Below are positions 1 to 5,748 of a stretch of 5,927 nt of DNA, piece after piece. Below the pieces are notes generated by a model, which was given only the letters and a program-made list of their open reading frames with translations, was not told the DNA's origin and ran no database searches. The translations under genes were made by a program, and so were the position numbers. Each line of letters begins with the position of its first letter. Within the stretch, counting starts at the first letter, position 1. Origin of the DNA: Desulfobacteraceae bacterium (GTDB lineage Bacteria; Desulfobacterota; Desulfobacteria; Desulfobacterales; SG8-13); NCBI GenBank assembly GCA_029287875.1, contig JARFQH010000050.1, positions 1 through 5,927 on the forward strand, in the 5' to 3' direction.

Positions 1-351
1 GGGCTGCGGGCGCGCGGGGCCGCGATGCTCGACCCGCTGCATCTGACGGTCGCCGTCGATCCCACGCGCTACGTGACGGCCGTGCAGCTGCGCTGCTACG
101 ACGCGGCGGAGCCCTGGTACGTGGCCGGCATCTCCATGGACGGCTACTACGTGGGCGGCGGCTACGGCGCGTCGGGCCGGCCCGCGAAACGGATGGACGA
201 GCGCATGATGCGGCTCGAGCGGCGCATGATGCGGCTCGAGCGGTTCATGACCACGGTGCTGGGCAACGAGCTGCGTCCGCACAGGGCGATCAAGCCGCCG
301 GTCAAGGGACCGAAGGCGGAAAAAGAGCGCGTGCGTGAGTCTGTGTCCTGA
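1..351 (+). CDS. C-terminal part of an unrecognised protein with a duplicated heptad (5' end probably outside the window)
   Basis: I do not recognise this protein. The reading frame is open to the left edge, with eight G/C-ending codons before the first ATG at 25. That ATG has no convincing Shine-Dalgarno sequence, so the gene most likely begins outside the window; if it starts at 25 the product is 108 aa. Nearly every codon ends in G or C, as expected of a real gene in GC-rich DNA. From the ATG, residues 1-50 are mixed and rich in Tyr and Gly (a YYVGGGYG stretch near residue 41). Residues about 56-73 are Arg/Met/Glu-rich with the heptad RMMRLER twice in tandem, likely a short amphipathic or coiled-coil helix. 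The tail is basic (KPPVKGPKAEKER). There is no signal peptide or membrane segment. The stop lies in the left arm of a GC-rich hairpin. The function is unknown. Confidence 0.6.
   Translation, partial: GLRARGAAMLDPLHLTVAVDPTRYVTAVQLRCYDAAEPWYVAGISMDGYYVGGGYGASGRPAKRMDERMMRLERRMMRLERFMTTVLGNELRPHRAIKPPVKGPKAEKERVRESVS
201..243 (+). repeat. Exact 21-bp tandem duplication inside the first gene
   Basis: Positions 201-221 are repeated exactly at 222-242, plus one further matching base. The period of 21 keeps the frame and doubles the heptad RMMRLER. Seven residues is the coiled-coil period, so the duplication lengthens a helix by exactly two turns without changing its register. Confidence 0.9.
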
Positions 352-375
352 CGCGCAGCGCTAGAGGCGCGTCAG
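348..375. terminator. GC-rich hairpin at the end of the first gene, possible terminator without a T-run
   Basis: CTGACGCGC (348-356) pairs perfectly with GCGCGTCAG (367-375) around a 10-nt loop that itself contains AGCGCT. The stop codon of the upstream gene lies in the left arm. No T-run follows, so an intrinsic terminator is uncertain; it could still pause transcription or protect the mRNA 3' end. Confidence 0.4.
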
Positions 376-677
376 CAAGAAGCCGGAGACGGTTCATCGA
401 ATCTGTTCGTGATCAGCCGTCACCGTTGGCCGGGGATCGGGGTCCGTGACCCCGACGCTGGCCTTCGGCCGACCTCAGTCTATTCACCTCGTTGGCAATG
501 CCTGCCCGGCGATGAGACGCCGATCCTGCCGCAGGCGCGGGCCAGGATCGCGGCCGGGAAAAGTGAAATAGTTAACCAACCGGCACCTTGCTTAAGCCAA
601 GAAAATAACTGGGGTCGAACCGCAGTTATTCACCAGCGTTATCTCAATGCCAGGAAAGAACCGTGGTTCGACCCCTA
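352..677. other. Non-coding spacer between the first gene and the araC-type gene
   Basis: I see no supported gene here. The open plus-strand frame from 409 runs far into the antisense of the regulator and has no family signature. The spacer holds hairpins at 348-375 and 437-455, a small GGCC-TTC-GGCC hairpin at 460-470, and a near-palindrome around GCTTAAGC at about 588-602. It ends with the inverted pair of 27-bp elements at 604-682. From about 555 the sequence is more AT-rich than on either side, which may mark an old junction. Confidence 0.6.
437..455. repeat. Perfect 8-bp hairpin with a 3-nt loop
   Basis: TCGGGGTC (437-444) and GACCCCGA (448-455) are perfect reverse complements separated by CGT. 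The structure is very stable, but it has no T-run on either strand and no adjacent gene end, so its role is unknown. A second small hairpin with GGCC arms follows at 460-470. Confidence 0.55.
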
Positions 678-682
678 TTATT
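604..682. repeat. Inverted pair of 27-bp pseudo-palindromic elements
   Basis: Element 1 (604-630) has arms AATAACTG and CAGTTATT around a core containing GGTCGAACC. Element 2 (656-682) is the same sequence on the opposite strand. By my count 22 of 27 positions agree, with an exact 11-bp core GGGGTCGAACC (611-621) facing GGTTCGACCCC (665-675). A 25-bp spacer separates them. Element 1 is itself 22/27 symmetric about its centre. Element 2 covers the stop codon of the minus-strand regulator gene. Possible roles are a recombinase or transposase site pair, a two-site operator, or a large-loop terminator for the regulator. On the minus strand, element 1 is followed by a T-rich stretch, which fits the last option weakly. 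Confidence 0.7.
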
Positions 683-1724
683 CGCCGCTCCAAACGCGGA
701 CGCCGAGTGTGCGGGAAGGCAGTTCACCGAAATGGCGAGCATATTCGGCTGCGAAGGAGCCGTGGCGCGTGACACCCCAGCGTCCCAGGACATCGGCGAC
801 ACTCAGACCATGGCCTCGACCTTCAAGTAGCGCCAAACGGATCGAGTGCATGCGCATCACCCTCGTATACGCGACGGGGCCCATCCCGAAGGCCTCTTTG
901 AATACCCGCCGGAGAGTGCGGTCGGCGACGCCGAGTTCATGGCAAAGCTCGAGAGCGCTAAAGGGCTTTAACGGCTCTTTGAGCCGCTCTTGAATGTAAT
1001 CCACGGCACGCTTCACGAGCCTCTGCCGTTCCCGAAGCGCCCTCGGCGTCCGCTTTTCCGTCGCAGGGCCGGCGAGCATGTCGACGAGGCTGCGCATGCA
1101 CTCGCCTTCCAGCACACATCCTGACGCGCTGTCGAACACGGTAGGGTCACTTTGGATCGCGGTCAGCACCCGACGCAGGCTCTGTTGAAACGTGCTCAGG
1201 GCGCGGGGATCGGGCCGGAGTGCTGCCCAGGTAAAGCTCTTGCCCGGGCTATCGGCGCCTGTGAGCGCGCGGGTCGCCGCCGCCAGCGTCTGAACAGGCA
1301 CGAATAAACCGACGATCACGTCGCCACGGTGCGTCCTGTTGTGATACTCGATGTCAGGCGATTTCGCGATCAGTTGTCCGGCCGACAGCCTGCGGCCCCC
1401 CTGCCACACGCTTGCCTGATTTTGCCGCGTGATGGGTATGAACGTCGCAAACCCCGAGTTGTCCAGGCCACGGGTGAGCAGCGACTGGTTCGTCTCCGCC
1501 CGGAAAATTCCCACGTCCCGACCCTGGACCAGTTGAGCCTCTCCTTGGAAGGGACCGCGCGATAACTGGCGGAATTCGCCGATCCATTGTCCGAACAGAT
1601 CGCAGAAGCCGTCGAAATTCTGGAGACGGGCCGAGAATGCCCGCCCTGACGAGCGACCTGCAGTCGGAGCCCCCGTGTGCGGCGGTTGCGCGAGATCCCG
1701 GCGAAGTTGGCCAATATCGGACAT
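678..1724 (-). CDS. AraC/XylS-family transcriptional regulator
   Basis: A 348-aa DNA-binding regulator. Numbered from the ATG at 1724, residues about 40-155 look like the beta-rich N-terminal sensing domain of the 'AraC-binding-like' type (FGQWIGEF, GPFQGEAQL, LSAGQLI). Residues about 235-345 are the AraC double helix-turn-helix. Its first recognition unit is around 257-276 (ALELCHELGVADRTLRRVFK). The second spans about 308-337 and has the family hallmark W-G-x-x-x-x-G-x-F-x-x-x-Y-x-x-x-F-G-x-x-P-S. I chose ATG 1724 because GAAGG (1736-1732 on the minus strand) sits 7 nt before it and a promoter lies just upstream. An in-frame ATG at 1796 would add 24 residues but has no ribosome binding site and lies upstream of the -35 box. 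The gene is divergent from the outer-membrane protein gene, a common arrangement for a regulator and its target. The ligand is unknown. Confidence 0.9.
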   Translation of the reverse strand: MSDIGQLRRDLAQPPHTGAPTAGRSSGRAFSARLQNFDGFCDLFGQWIGEFRQLSRGPFQGEAQLVQGRDVGIFRAETNQSLLTRGLDNSGFATFIPITRQNQASVWQGGRRLSAGQLIAKSPDIEYHNRTHRGDVIVGLFVPVQTLAAATRALTGADSPGKSFTWAALRPDPRALSTFQQSLRRVLTAIQSDPTVFDSASGCVLEGECMRSLVDMLAGPATEKRTPRALRERQRLVKRAVDYIQERLKEPLKPFSALELCHELGVADRTLRRVFKEAFGMGPVAYTRVMRMHSIRLALLEGRGHGLSVADVLGRWGVTRHGSFAAEYARHFGELPSRTLGVRVWSGE

Positions 1725-1735
1725 TTCTCGACCTT

Positions 1736-1759
1736 CACTATCATTAAAGAAAAATAGTG
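1736..1759. promoter_or_regulatory. Inverted repeat over the regulator promoter, possible operator
   Basis: CACTAT (1736-1741) and ATAGTG (1754-1759) are perfect reverse complements, 18 bp apart centre to centre, so both lie on the same face of the helix. The candidate -10 box sits between them, as expected for autorepression or divergent control. Six-base arms can arise by chance, and AraC-type proteins often prefer direct repeats. Confidence 0.35.
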
Positions 1760-1771
1760 CGCTAGAGTCTA
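1743..1771 (-). promoter_or_regulatory. Candidate sigma-70 promoter of the AraC-type regulator
   Basis: On the minus strand, TAGACT (1771-1766, 4/6 to the -35 consensus) is followed after 17 nt by TTTAAT (1748-1743, 5/6 to the -10 consensus). The transcript would start near 1736, giving a very short leader that begins about at the Shine-Dalgarno sequence, which is tight. The placement supports translation from 1724 and not from 1796. Confidence 0.4.
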
Positions 1772-1874
1772 TCGAATAATTGCTGCGGCGATCCATTGTT
1801 CAAATGTCGATTGAGCGGGATCGGTTTCGGCGCAACCCCAGCCCGGCGACGTTCGCGCCCGTGGCAAGCCATCC

Positions 1875-1879
1875 AAGGA
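1875..1879 (+). promoter_or_regulatory. Ribosome binding site that sets the start of the outer-membrane protein
   Basis: AAGGA lies 8 nt before GTG 1888. It decides for that GTG over the in-frame TTG at 1780, because translation from 1888 puts a normal signal peptide at the very N-terminus. Confidence 0.7.
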
Positions 1880-1887
1880 AACCCTCG

Positions 1888-2658
1888 GTGAAGTTGAAAA
1901 TACAATCAAGGCCCGCTCTCGTCGCGGGCGTAACCGGCATTCTGTTCGCACTGATGGCTCCCACCTTGCTCGCGTCCGACTGGGAACACCAGGTCGGCTT
2001 CTCCGGCTTCGTATTCGGGATGGAGGGCGACGCCGGGGCCAAGGGCGTATCTGCCGAGGTCGACCTGTCGAAAGAGGACGTCCTGGAGGACCTGCAAGGC
2101 GCCTTCACCGCGCTCGTGATAGGAGACAACGGTCGGTGGGGTTACTGGGCCAGCTTCGAATACGTCGATGTTGGCGATGACGCGGCCAAGGTCCTGTTTC
2201 CGGATGTCACCAATGTGTTCGTGGAGGGCAAGGCCAACTTCAAGACTGTCATCGTCGACTCCGGCTTGAGCTATCACATACCGGGCGTTGACTGGCTAGA
2301 GGCCCTGGTCGGCGTTCGTTACTGGGGGCTAGAGCAGGACCTGAAGTCGTCGCGATCGAGCGATCTCGGTGGCGAATCGCGCAGCGTTTCCAACGACGAA
2401 CAGTGGCTCGACGGCTTCGCCGGGGTCAAGGCCGAGATCCCGATTGCGAACCGCTGGGGAGCGACCATCCGGCTCGACGCCGGCGGCGGTGGCTCGGATT
2501 CCAGTTACCAGGCGCTCGGGTTAGTCAACTTCGCCGTGACCGAGCGGTGGACCACCGTCTTTGGCTACCGCTATCTCAAGGTGGACTACGAAGACGGCGG
2601 GTTTCTCTTCGACATGACCATGAAAGGCTTCGAACTGGCAGTGCTCTACCGCCTCTGA
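1888..2658 (+). CDS. Outer-membrane beta-barrel protein of unknown function
   Basis: A 256-aa protein from GTG 1888. Residues 1-29 form a typical signal peptide: basic start (KLKIQSR), hydrophobic core, and an LLA-S cleavage region before the mature start at SDWEHQ. The rest alternates hydrophobic/aromatic and polar residues in short strands separated by Gly/Asp-rich turns, as in small barrels. Recognisable strands include WGYWASFEYVDVG, LVGVRYWGLEQDL and the paired C-terminal strands TVFGYRYLKVDYED and MKGFELAVLYRL. This matches my recollection of a family of environmental bacterial barrels with a 'GYRYLxVDYxDxGFLFD' end. The last residue is Leu, where most barrels end in Phe or Trp. An earlier in-frame TTG at 1780 would bury the signal peptide behind 36 residues and is unlikely. 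The AraC-type gene is divergent and may control it. Porin, adhesin and structural roles are all possible. Confidence 0.85.
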   Translation: MKLKIQSRPALVAGVTGILFALMAPTLLASDWEHQVGFSGFVFGMEGDAGAKGVSAEVDLSKEDVLEDLQGAFTALVIGDNGRWGYWASFEYVDVGDDAAKVLFPDVTNVFVEGKANFKTVIVDSGLSYHIPGVDWLEALVGVRYWGLEQDLKSSRSSDLGGESRSVSNDEQWLDGFAGVKAEIPIANRWGATIRLDAGGGGSDSSYQALGLVNFAVTERWTTVFGYRYLKVDYEDGGFLFDMTMKGFELAVLYRL

Positions 2659-2744
2659 CAACAGCCCGTCGGCGGGCGGGACATGCGGGCAAAACCGGTC
2701 CGGCTGCCGGGCGCTGCAAGCAATCGGAGAAAAGCGCGTGTAAA

Positions 2745-2820
2745 ACCAGTGGTGCACGATTCTGATCGTGCTAGTACTGGTGTCCGTTTCGCGGCCCGCC
2801 CAAGGCCGCGGGAGACACTA
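2745..2820. repeat. Two strong adjacent hairpins with competing outer stems
   Basis: Hairpin A: ACCAGT (2745-2750) pairs with ACTGGT (2776-2781), and GCACGAT (2754-2760) pairs with ATCGTGC (2765-2771) around the loop TCTG. Hairpin B: TGGTGTC (2778-2784) pairs with GACACTA (2814-2820) with one G-T pair, and CGCGGCC (2790-2796) pairs with GGCCGCG (2804-2810) around a 7-nt loop. The outer stems share bases 2778-2781, so both cannot form fully at once. No T-run follows. Possible roles are a rolling-circle transposon end, a protein-bound site or a structured RNA. Confidence 0.75.
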
Positions 2821-2831
2821 AAACAAGGCAT

Positions 2832-2903
2832 GAAAACCGGAGCGTTGGATACGAAAAATCCTGCTGTGCATGTCAGCTTGGATGAGCCGGTTCTCCCTTT
2901 TTT
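2832..2903 (+). terminator. Three-stem fold followed by a T-run: possible terminator or structured leader
   Basis: AACCGG (2835-2840) pairs with CCGGTT (2887-2892), and two more pairs lie beyond one mismatch (GA 2832-2833 with TC 2894-2895). Inside lie two small hairpins: GGAT (2847-2850) with ATCC (2858-2861), and GCTG (2863-2866) with CAGC (2874-2877). Six T follow at 2898-2903. Together they would form a three-way junction ending like an intrinsic terminator, upstream of the sulfatase start. It could insulate the module from upstream transcription or act as a cis-regulatory leader. I do not recognise a known riboswitch. Confidence 0.35.
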
Positions 2904-2907
2904 AAAT
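2878..2907 (+). promoter_or_regulatory. Weak candidate promoter for the sulfatase-hydrolase pair
   Basis: TTGGAT (2878-2883) and TTAAAT (2902-2907) are 18 nt apart; TTTAAA at 2901 would give 17. Each matches consensus only partly (3/6 and 4/6). The AT-rich stretch from 2898 favours melting. The same bases could serve as a terminator T-run, so both readings cannot be fully right. Confidence 0.25.
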
Positions 2908-2957
2908 ACCTAAAAGCTAAACAGGATAGTTAAATACCTAAAAGCTAAACAGGATAG
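2902..2957 (+). repeat. Exact 28-bp tandem duplication carrying the sulfatase ribosome binding site
   Basis: Positions 2902-2929 and 2930-2957 are identical. The unit begins TTAAATACC and ends ACAGGATAG. The AGGA of the second copy (2951-2954) is 7 nt before ATG 2962 and is the sulfatase Shine-Dalgarno sequence. The first copy's AGGA (2923-2926) has no start codon at a useful distance. Confidence 0.95.
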
Positions 2958-2961
2958 ATTG

Positions 2962-4752
2962 ATGCGTTTGTCAAAAAAATGGCTTATTGGATTCTCGCTA
3001 CTTGGCATTGCAGGCCTTAACCTGGCAGCTCACGCTGCTGAACAAGAGAAAGATGAGCGCCCGAACATTCTGCTGATTGTAGCGGATGACCTTGCCTACG
3101 GAGATCTCGGTCTAAGTGGGGCCATCACCCAAACCCCGAATATTGACCGCCTTGCCAAAGAAGGCATGGTGTTTACGAACTTCAACGCATCACCCGTGTG
3201 TTCCATTTCCCGCGGTATGTTGATGACCGGCAATGACAACAGCCAAATTGGTTTGTCGGCGTTTGACTATGCCGTGTATCCCCCGTCCAAAGGCAAACCC
3301 GGTTACGAAGCCTATGTAACGCGTAACACCACGGTCATGATTTCCGAACTGCTCAAGGATGCCGGTTACCGTACCTACACCGTAGGCAAATGGCACCTTG
3401 GGGGTGCAGGTCATGGTGGTGAGGGCCCAAGTGAATGGGGTTTTGATCGCAGCTACGGCATCTATACCGGCGGCGCCAACCACTGGAACCGGGGAGCTTT
3501 CCATCTGGACGTTCATGACCCGGAAGTTGCCGCCAAAATCAAGGCCGGCAAAAATCCCGGCGTCCCGGATGAACCCTATTACGAAGATGGCAATCCGGTG
3601 AAGCGCCCGATTGGTGTTTTCTCTGACGAATTGTTCAGCGGCAAAATGCTGCAATATTTGACGCAGGGCGCGGACTCCGGAAAGCCGTTTTTCGCCTACA
3701 TAGCCTACACCACACCACATGCACCGTTGCAGGCTCCTGATTTCATGATCGACAAGTACGTTCCCTACTATCTGGAAAAGGGCTATGCCGGCCTCAAGCG
3801 CGCTAGATTTGATGCGCAAAAAGCCAATGGCATCATCGACAAGGATGCGCCGTATCCAGGATACAGCAACCCGTTGACCGAGAGCTGGGACAGTCTTTCT
3901 GAGGAAGAAAAGCTGCGTGAAGCCAAGATGATGGCGACTTATTCTGCCATGATGGAATCACAAGATTACCACCTTGGTATGTTTCTGAACTATCTGCGTG
4001 AAACTGGCCAGTATGACAACACCCTGATCATCTATATGTCCGACAACGGACCGGAAGGTAGCGGCTTGCATGGCCCGCTGAGCAATCCGAAAGCCTTAAA
4101 TTGGATTACTGGCAATTTCAGTAACAAGATAGAGGATATCGGAAGGGGCAATGCCTTTGGCTTTATCGGCACGAACTGGGCTGACGCCGCTACCGGTGGT
4201 TTGCAGTGGTGGAAATGGTTCATCGGCAACGGTGGCATCCGTACGCCGATGATTATCGTGCCTCCGAAGAACAGCAAGTTCAATCAGGCCGGGAAGATTG
4301 TTCCTGACCTTGTTAGTGTCAAGGATCTGCCGATGACCATCCTCGACTATGCCGGTGTCAAACATCCCATGAGCCAGTACCAGGATAGAACCATAAAGGC
4401 GCCTTCGGGTATTTCTGTTCGTGATTTTCTGGAGGGTGATGCTGAAACAACTCGCACCGAAGACCAGCCGGTTGCCTTTGAACTGTTTGGTAATAGCTAC
4501 GTGATGCAGGGGCAGTACAAGGCGATTCGTGTTCGCACCGGCATGTGGGGTGACGGCGAATGGCATCTGTATAACAGCGTGAAAGATCCGGGCGAAACCA
4601 CGCCATTGGAAGACAAGGACCCCGTTCGCCTGAGAAACATGATTGCAATTTACGAAAAATACGCCGAAGACAACGGCATTGTCGAAGTCGCCGACAACTG
4701 GAACCCGTGGCATGGCACTTTGGAAGAAGATTCCAGCAAGAAATCACACTAA
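2962..4752 (+). CDS. Secreted type I arylsulfatase (AtsA-like)
   Basis: A 596-aa sulfatase that should hydrolyse sulfate esters in the periplasm. Numbered from ATG 2962, residues 1-25 are a Sec signal peptide (RLSKKW, hydrophobic core, cleavage at AHA-AEQ). Calcium-site residues visible are D42/D43 (NILLIVADD) and D361/N362 (YMSDNG). Other active-site positions are the Cys-type nucleophile C80 in CSISR with R84, K143 and H145 (VGKWHLGG), H253 (TTPHAPLQ) and K418 before GNGGIRTP. The spacing, the TNWADA stretch and the C-terminal ELFGN...DPGE...Y segment match the arylsulfatase group that includes Pseudomonas AtsA. The odd feature is Ile82 in the formylglycine motif, where Pro (rarely Ala) is usual. 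AGGA lies 7 nt before the ATG; a TTG immediately upstream is in frame but poorly spaced. The hydrolase gene follows after 14 bp. The natural substrate cannot be read from sequence. Confidence 0.95.
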   Translation: MRLSKKWLIGFSLLGIAGLNLAAHAAEQEKDERPNILLIVADDLAYGDLGLSGAITQTPNIDRLAKEGMVFTNFNASPVCSISRGMLMTGNDNSQIGLSAFDYAVYPPSKGKPGYEAYVTRNTTVMISELLKDAGYRTYTVGKWHLGGAGHGGEGPSEWGFDRSYGIYTGGANHWNRGAFHLDVHDPEVAAKIKAGKNPGVPDEPYYEDGNPVKRPIGVFSDELFSGKMLQYLTQGADSGKPFFAYIAYTTPHAPLQAPDFMIDKYVPYYLEKGYAGLKRARFDAQKANGIIDKDAPYPGYSNPLTESWDSLSEEEKLREAKMMATYSAMMESQDYHLGMFLNYLRETGQYDNTLIIYMSDNGPEGSGLHGPLSNPKALNWITGNFSNKIEDIGRGNAFGFIGTNWADAATGGLQWWKWFIGNGGIRTPMIIVPPKNSKFNQAGKIVPDLVSVKDLPMTILDYAGVKHPMSQYQDRTIKAPSGISVRDFLEGDAETTRTEDQPVAFELFGNSYVMQGQYKAIRVRTGMWGDGEWHLYNSVKDPGETTPLEDKDPVRLRNMIAIYEKYAEDNGIVEVADNWNPWHGTLEEDSSKKSH

Positions 4753-4757
4753 TTTTC

Positions 4758-4761
4758 GAGG
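4758..4761 (+). promoter_or_regulatory. Ribosome binding site that sets the start of the hydrolase
   Basis: GAGG lies 5 nt before GTG 4767. An in-frame ATG at 4707 would overlap the sulfatase 3' end by 46 bp and adds 20 unconserved residues. ATG 4797 has no binding site. GTG 4767 is therefore preferred. Confidence 0.6.
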
Positions 4762-4766
4762 TTACG

Positions 4767-5741
4767 GTGCCACAAGTGAAAAACCCAATCGGCTTTATGG
4801 GCAACTTGAACTCAAGTGTGCTGTTTGCAACCACGCCTGAATACGGCATGTTCAAGGCCTTGCGCAGCACGCCGAATGCAGGCGTTTGCACCCTTGAAAA
4901 GCATGAATTTGCTATCGAACCGAAATACAAAAGCATCGATGGCACACGCATTCGCTATGCAGATAACGGCAAGCAGGATGCTCCAACCGTTCTGCTGTTA
5001 TGCCCGTTGCCCCAGAGCATTCTTTGCTTTGACCCGATCTGGAAAACGCTCGGCGACCATTTTCGCCTGGTTGCACTGGACCTTCCCGGCTTTGGTCGCA
5101 GTGATGGCGGCATGGAGTTCATGAGCTTCAAGGCGCAGGGCGAGTTTGTCGAAAAGTTTGTTAATGATATGGGGCTGGAAAATGTCCATATCGTCGGCCC
5201 GGATGTCGGGATGGCGGCAGCACTGGATTACGTAATACATCGCAATCATAAGGCCGCCAGTATTCTGGTAGGTGATGGACCGGCGGTTAACCCTTCCACA
5301 AACGGCAGTATCATTAACAAGGCGGTTGATTCGGCCTTCTGGCGCCGGGTGTTTATCGTAACCGGGGCACAGACGTTTGTTAATGGCGCCTACAGACTGG
5401 CGGTTCTTAATTACGTACCCAATGCAGAAGAAGTGCAGGACTACGTGCTGTCTTACAGTAATGGAAGGATTGGCCCAATTACTCAATGGTTTAAAACCTA
5501 CCCGGAAAATCTGGCCACCATCGACCCTCATTTGGATACGCTGCAGATACCAACACAGGTTTTCTGGGGGGAGCATGACATTTTCCTGACCACAGAGAAT
5601 GCCGAGAAACTTAAAAAACGCATTCCCAGAAGTAAGCTCACGATTTTCAAGAACTGCGGACATTACTCCTACCAGGACAAGGCAGACGAATTTGCCCAGA
5701 TGGTGACTGACTGGGTCAACGGCGGCTACGAAAAGGTCTAA
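4767..5741 (+). CDS. Alpha/beta hydrolase with an aspartate nucleophile
   Basis: A 324-aa cytoplasmic hydrolase with no signal peptide. Numbered from GTG 4767, residues 1-50 are a poorly recognisable extension and the fold starts at about 53 (KYKSIDGTRIRYADNG). The nucleophile elbow is GPDVG with D146, so the nucleophile is Asp, as in epoxide hydrolases and haloalkane/haloacetate dehalogenases, and not Ser. The likely acid is D271 (WGEHD) and the base H299 (CGHY). DLPGFGRSD (105-113) is typical of the fold. The usual oxyanion HG-x-P is replaced by CPLPQS (79-84). I recall a poorly characterised subfamily with SPWPES there and GPDVG at the elbow, which this fits. An insert at about 170-245 would be the cap domain. 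The gene follows the sulfatase by 14 bp, so one operon is likely. A role on the desulfated product is inference; dehalogenase or epoxide hydrolase activity is possible but unproven. Confidence 0.9.
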   Translation: MPQVKNPIGFMGNLNSSVLFATTPEYGMFKALRSTPNAGVCTLEKHEFAIEPKYKSIDGTRIRYADNGKQDAPTVLLLCPLPQSILCFDPIWKTLGDHFRLVALDLPGFGRSDGGMEFMSFKAQGEFVEKFVNDMGLENVHIVGPDVGMAAALDYVIHRNHKAASILVGDGPAVNPSTNGSIINKAVDSAFWRRVFIVTGAQTFVNGAYRLAVLNYVPNAEEVQDYVLSYSNGRIGPITQWFKTYPENLATIDPHLDTLQIPTQVFWGEHDIFLTTENAEKLKKRIPRSKLTIFKNCGHYSYQDKADEFAQMVTDWVNGGYEKV

Positions 5742-5748
5742 TTTGTTT

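Larger units (their letters stand above)
2659..2961. other. Spacer at the composition boundary before the sulfatase gene
   Basis: I see no supported gene here. A weak GCCCG/CGGGC hairpin (2664-2677) just after the barrel gene lacks a T-run. Next come the double hairpin (2745-2820), the three-stem fold with a T-run (2832-2903) and the 28-bp tandem duplication (2902-2957). Base composition changes from GC-rich to AT-richer at about 2820, right after the double hairpin. Confidence 0.6.

Noticed and set aside
611..682. GGTTCGA-type sequence as a tRNA or tmRNA 3' end (integration site)
   Set aside because: The bases around GGTTCGACC cannot form the five-pair T-arm stem, and no acceptor or anticodon arm is present. 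The inverted second copy also argues for a symmetric site instead.
409..993. Long plus-strand open frame of 194 codons
   Set aside because: Most of it is antisense to the AraC-type gene, it has no domain signature and no ribosome binding site, and GC-rich DNA opens such frames by chance.
2664..2677. GCCCG/CGGGC hairpin as terminator of the barrel gene
   Set aside because: Only five pairs with no T-run in a G/C-rich stretch; the evidence is too weak for a feature.
2876..2900. Deleted group II intron domain V (GAGCC next to GGTTC)
   Set aside because: The middle of domain V and the rest of the intron core are absent, and no reverse transcriptase is present. The short match is within chance.
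2683..2913. Plus-strand frame of 76 codons in the spacer before the sulfatase
   Set aside because: It runs through both hairpins and the composition boundary, has no ribosome binding site and no recognisable protein features.
2902..2957. CRISPR array or plasmid iterons
   Set aside because: There are only two directly abutting copies with no spacers, no further units and no replication gene nearby.
3190..3819. Long minus-strand frames within the sulfatase and hydrolase genes
   Set aside because: They are antisense shadows of genes whose catalytic motifs are clear on the plus strand.
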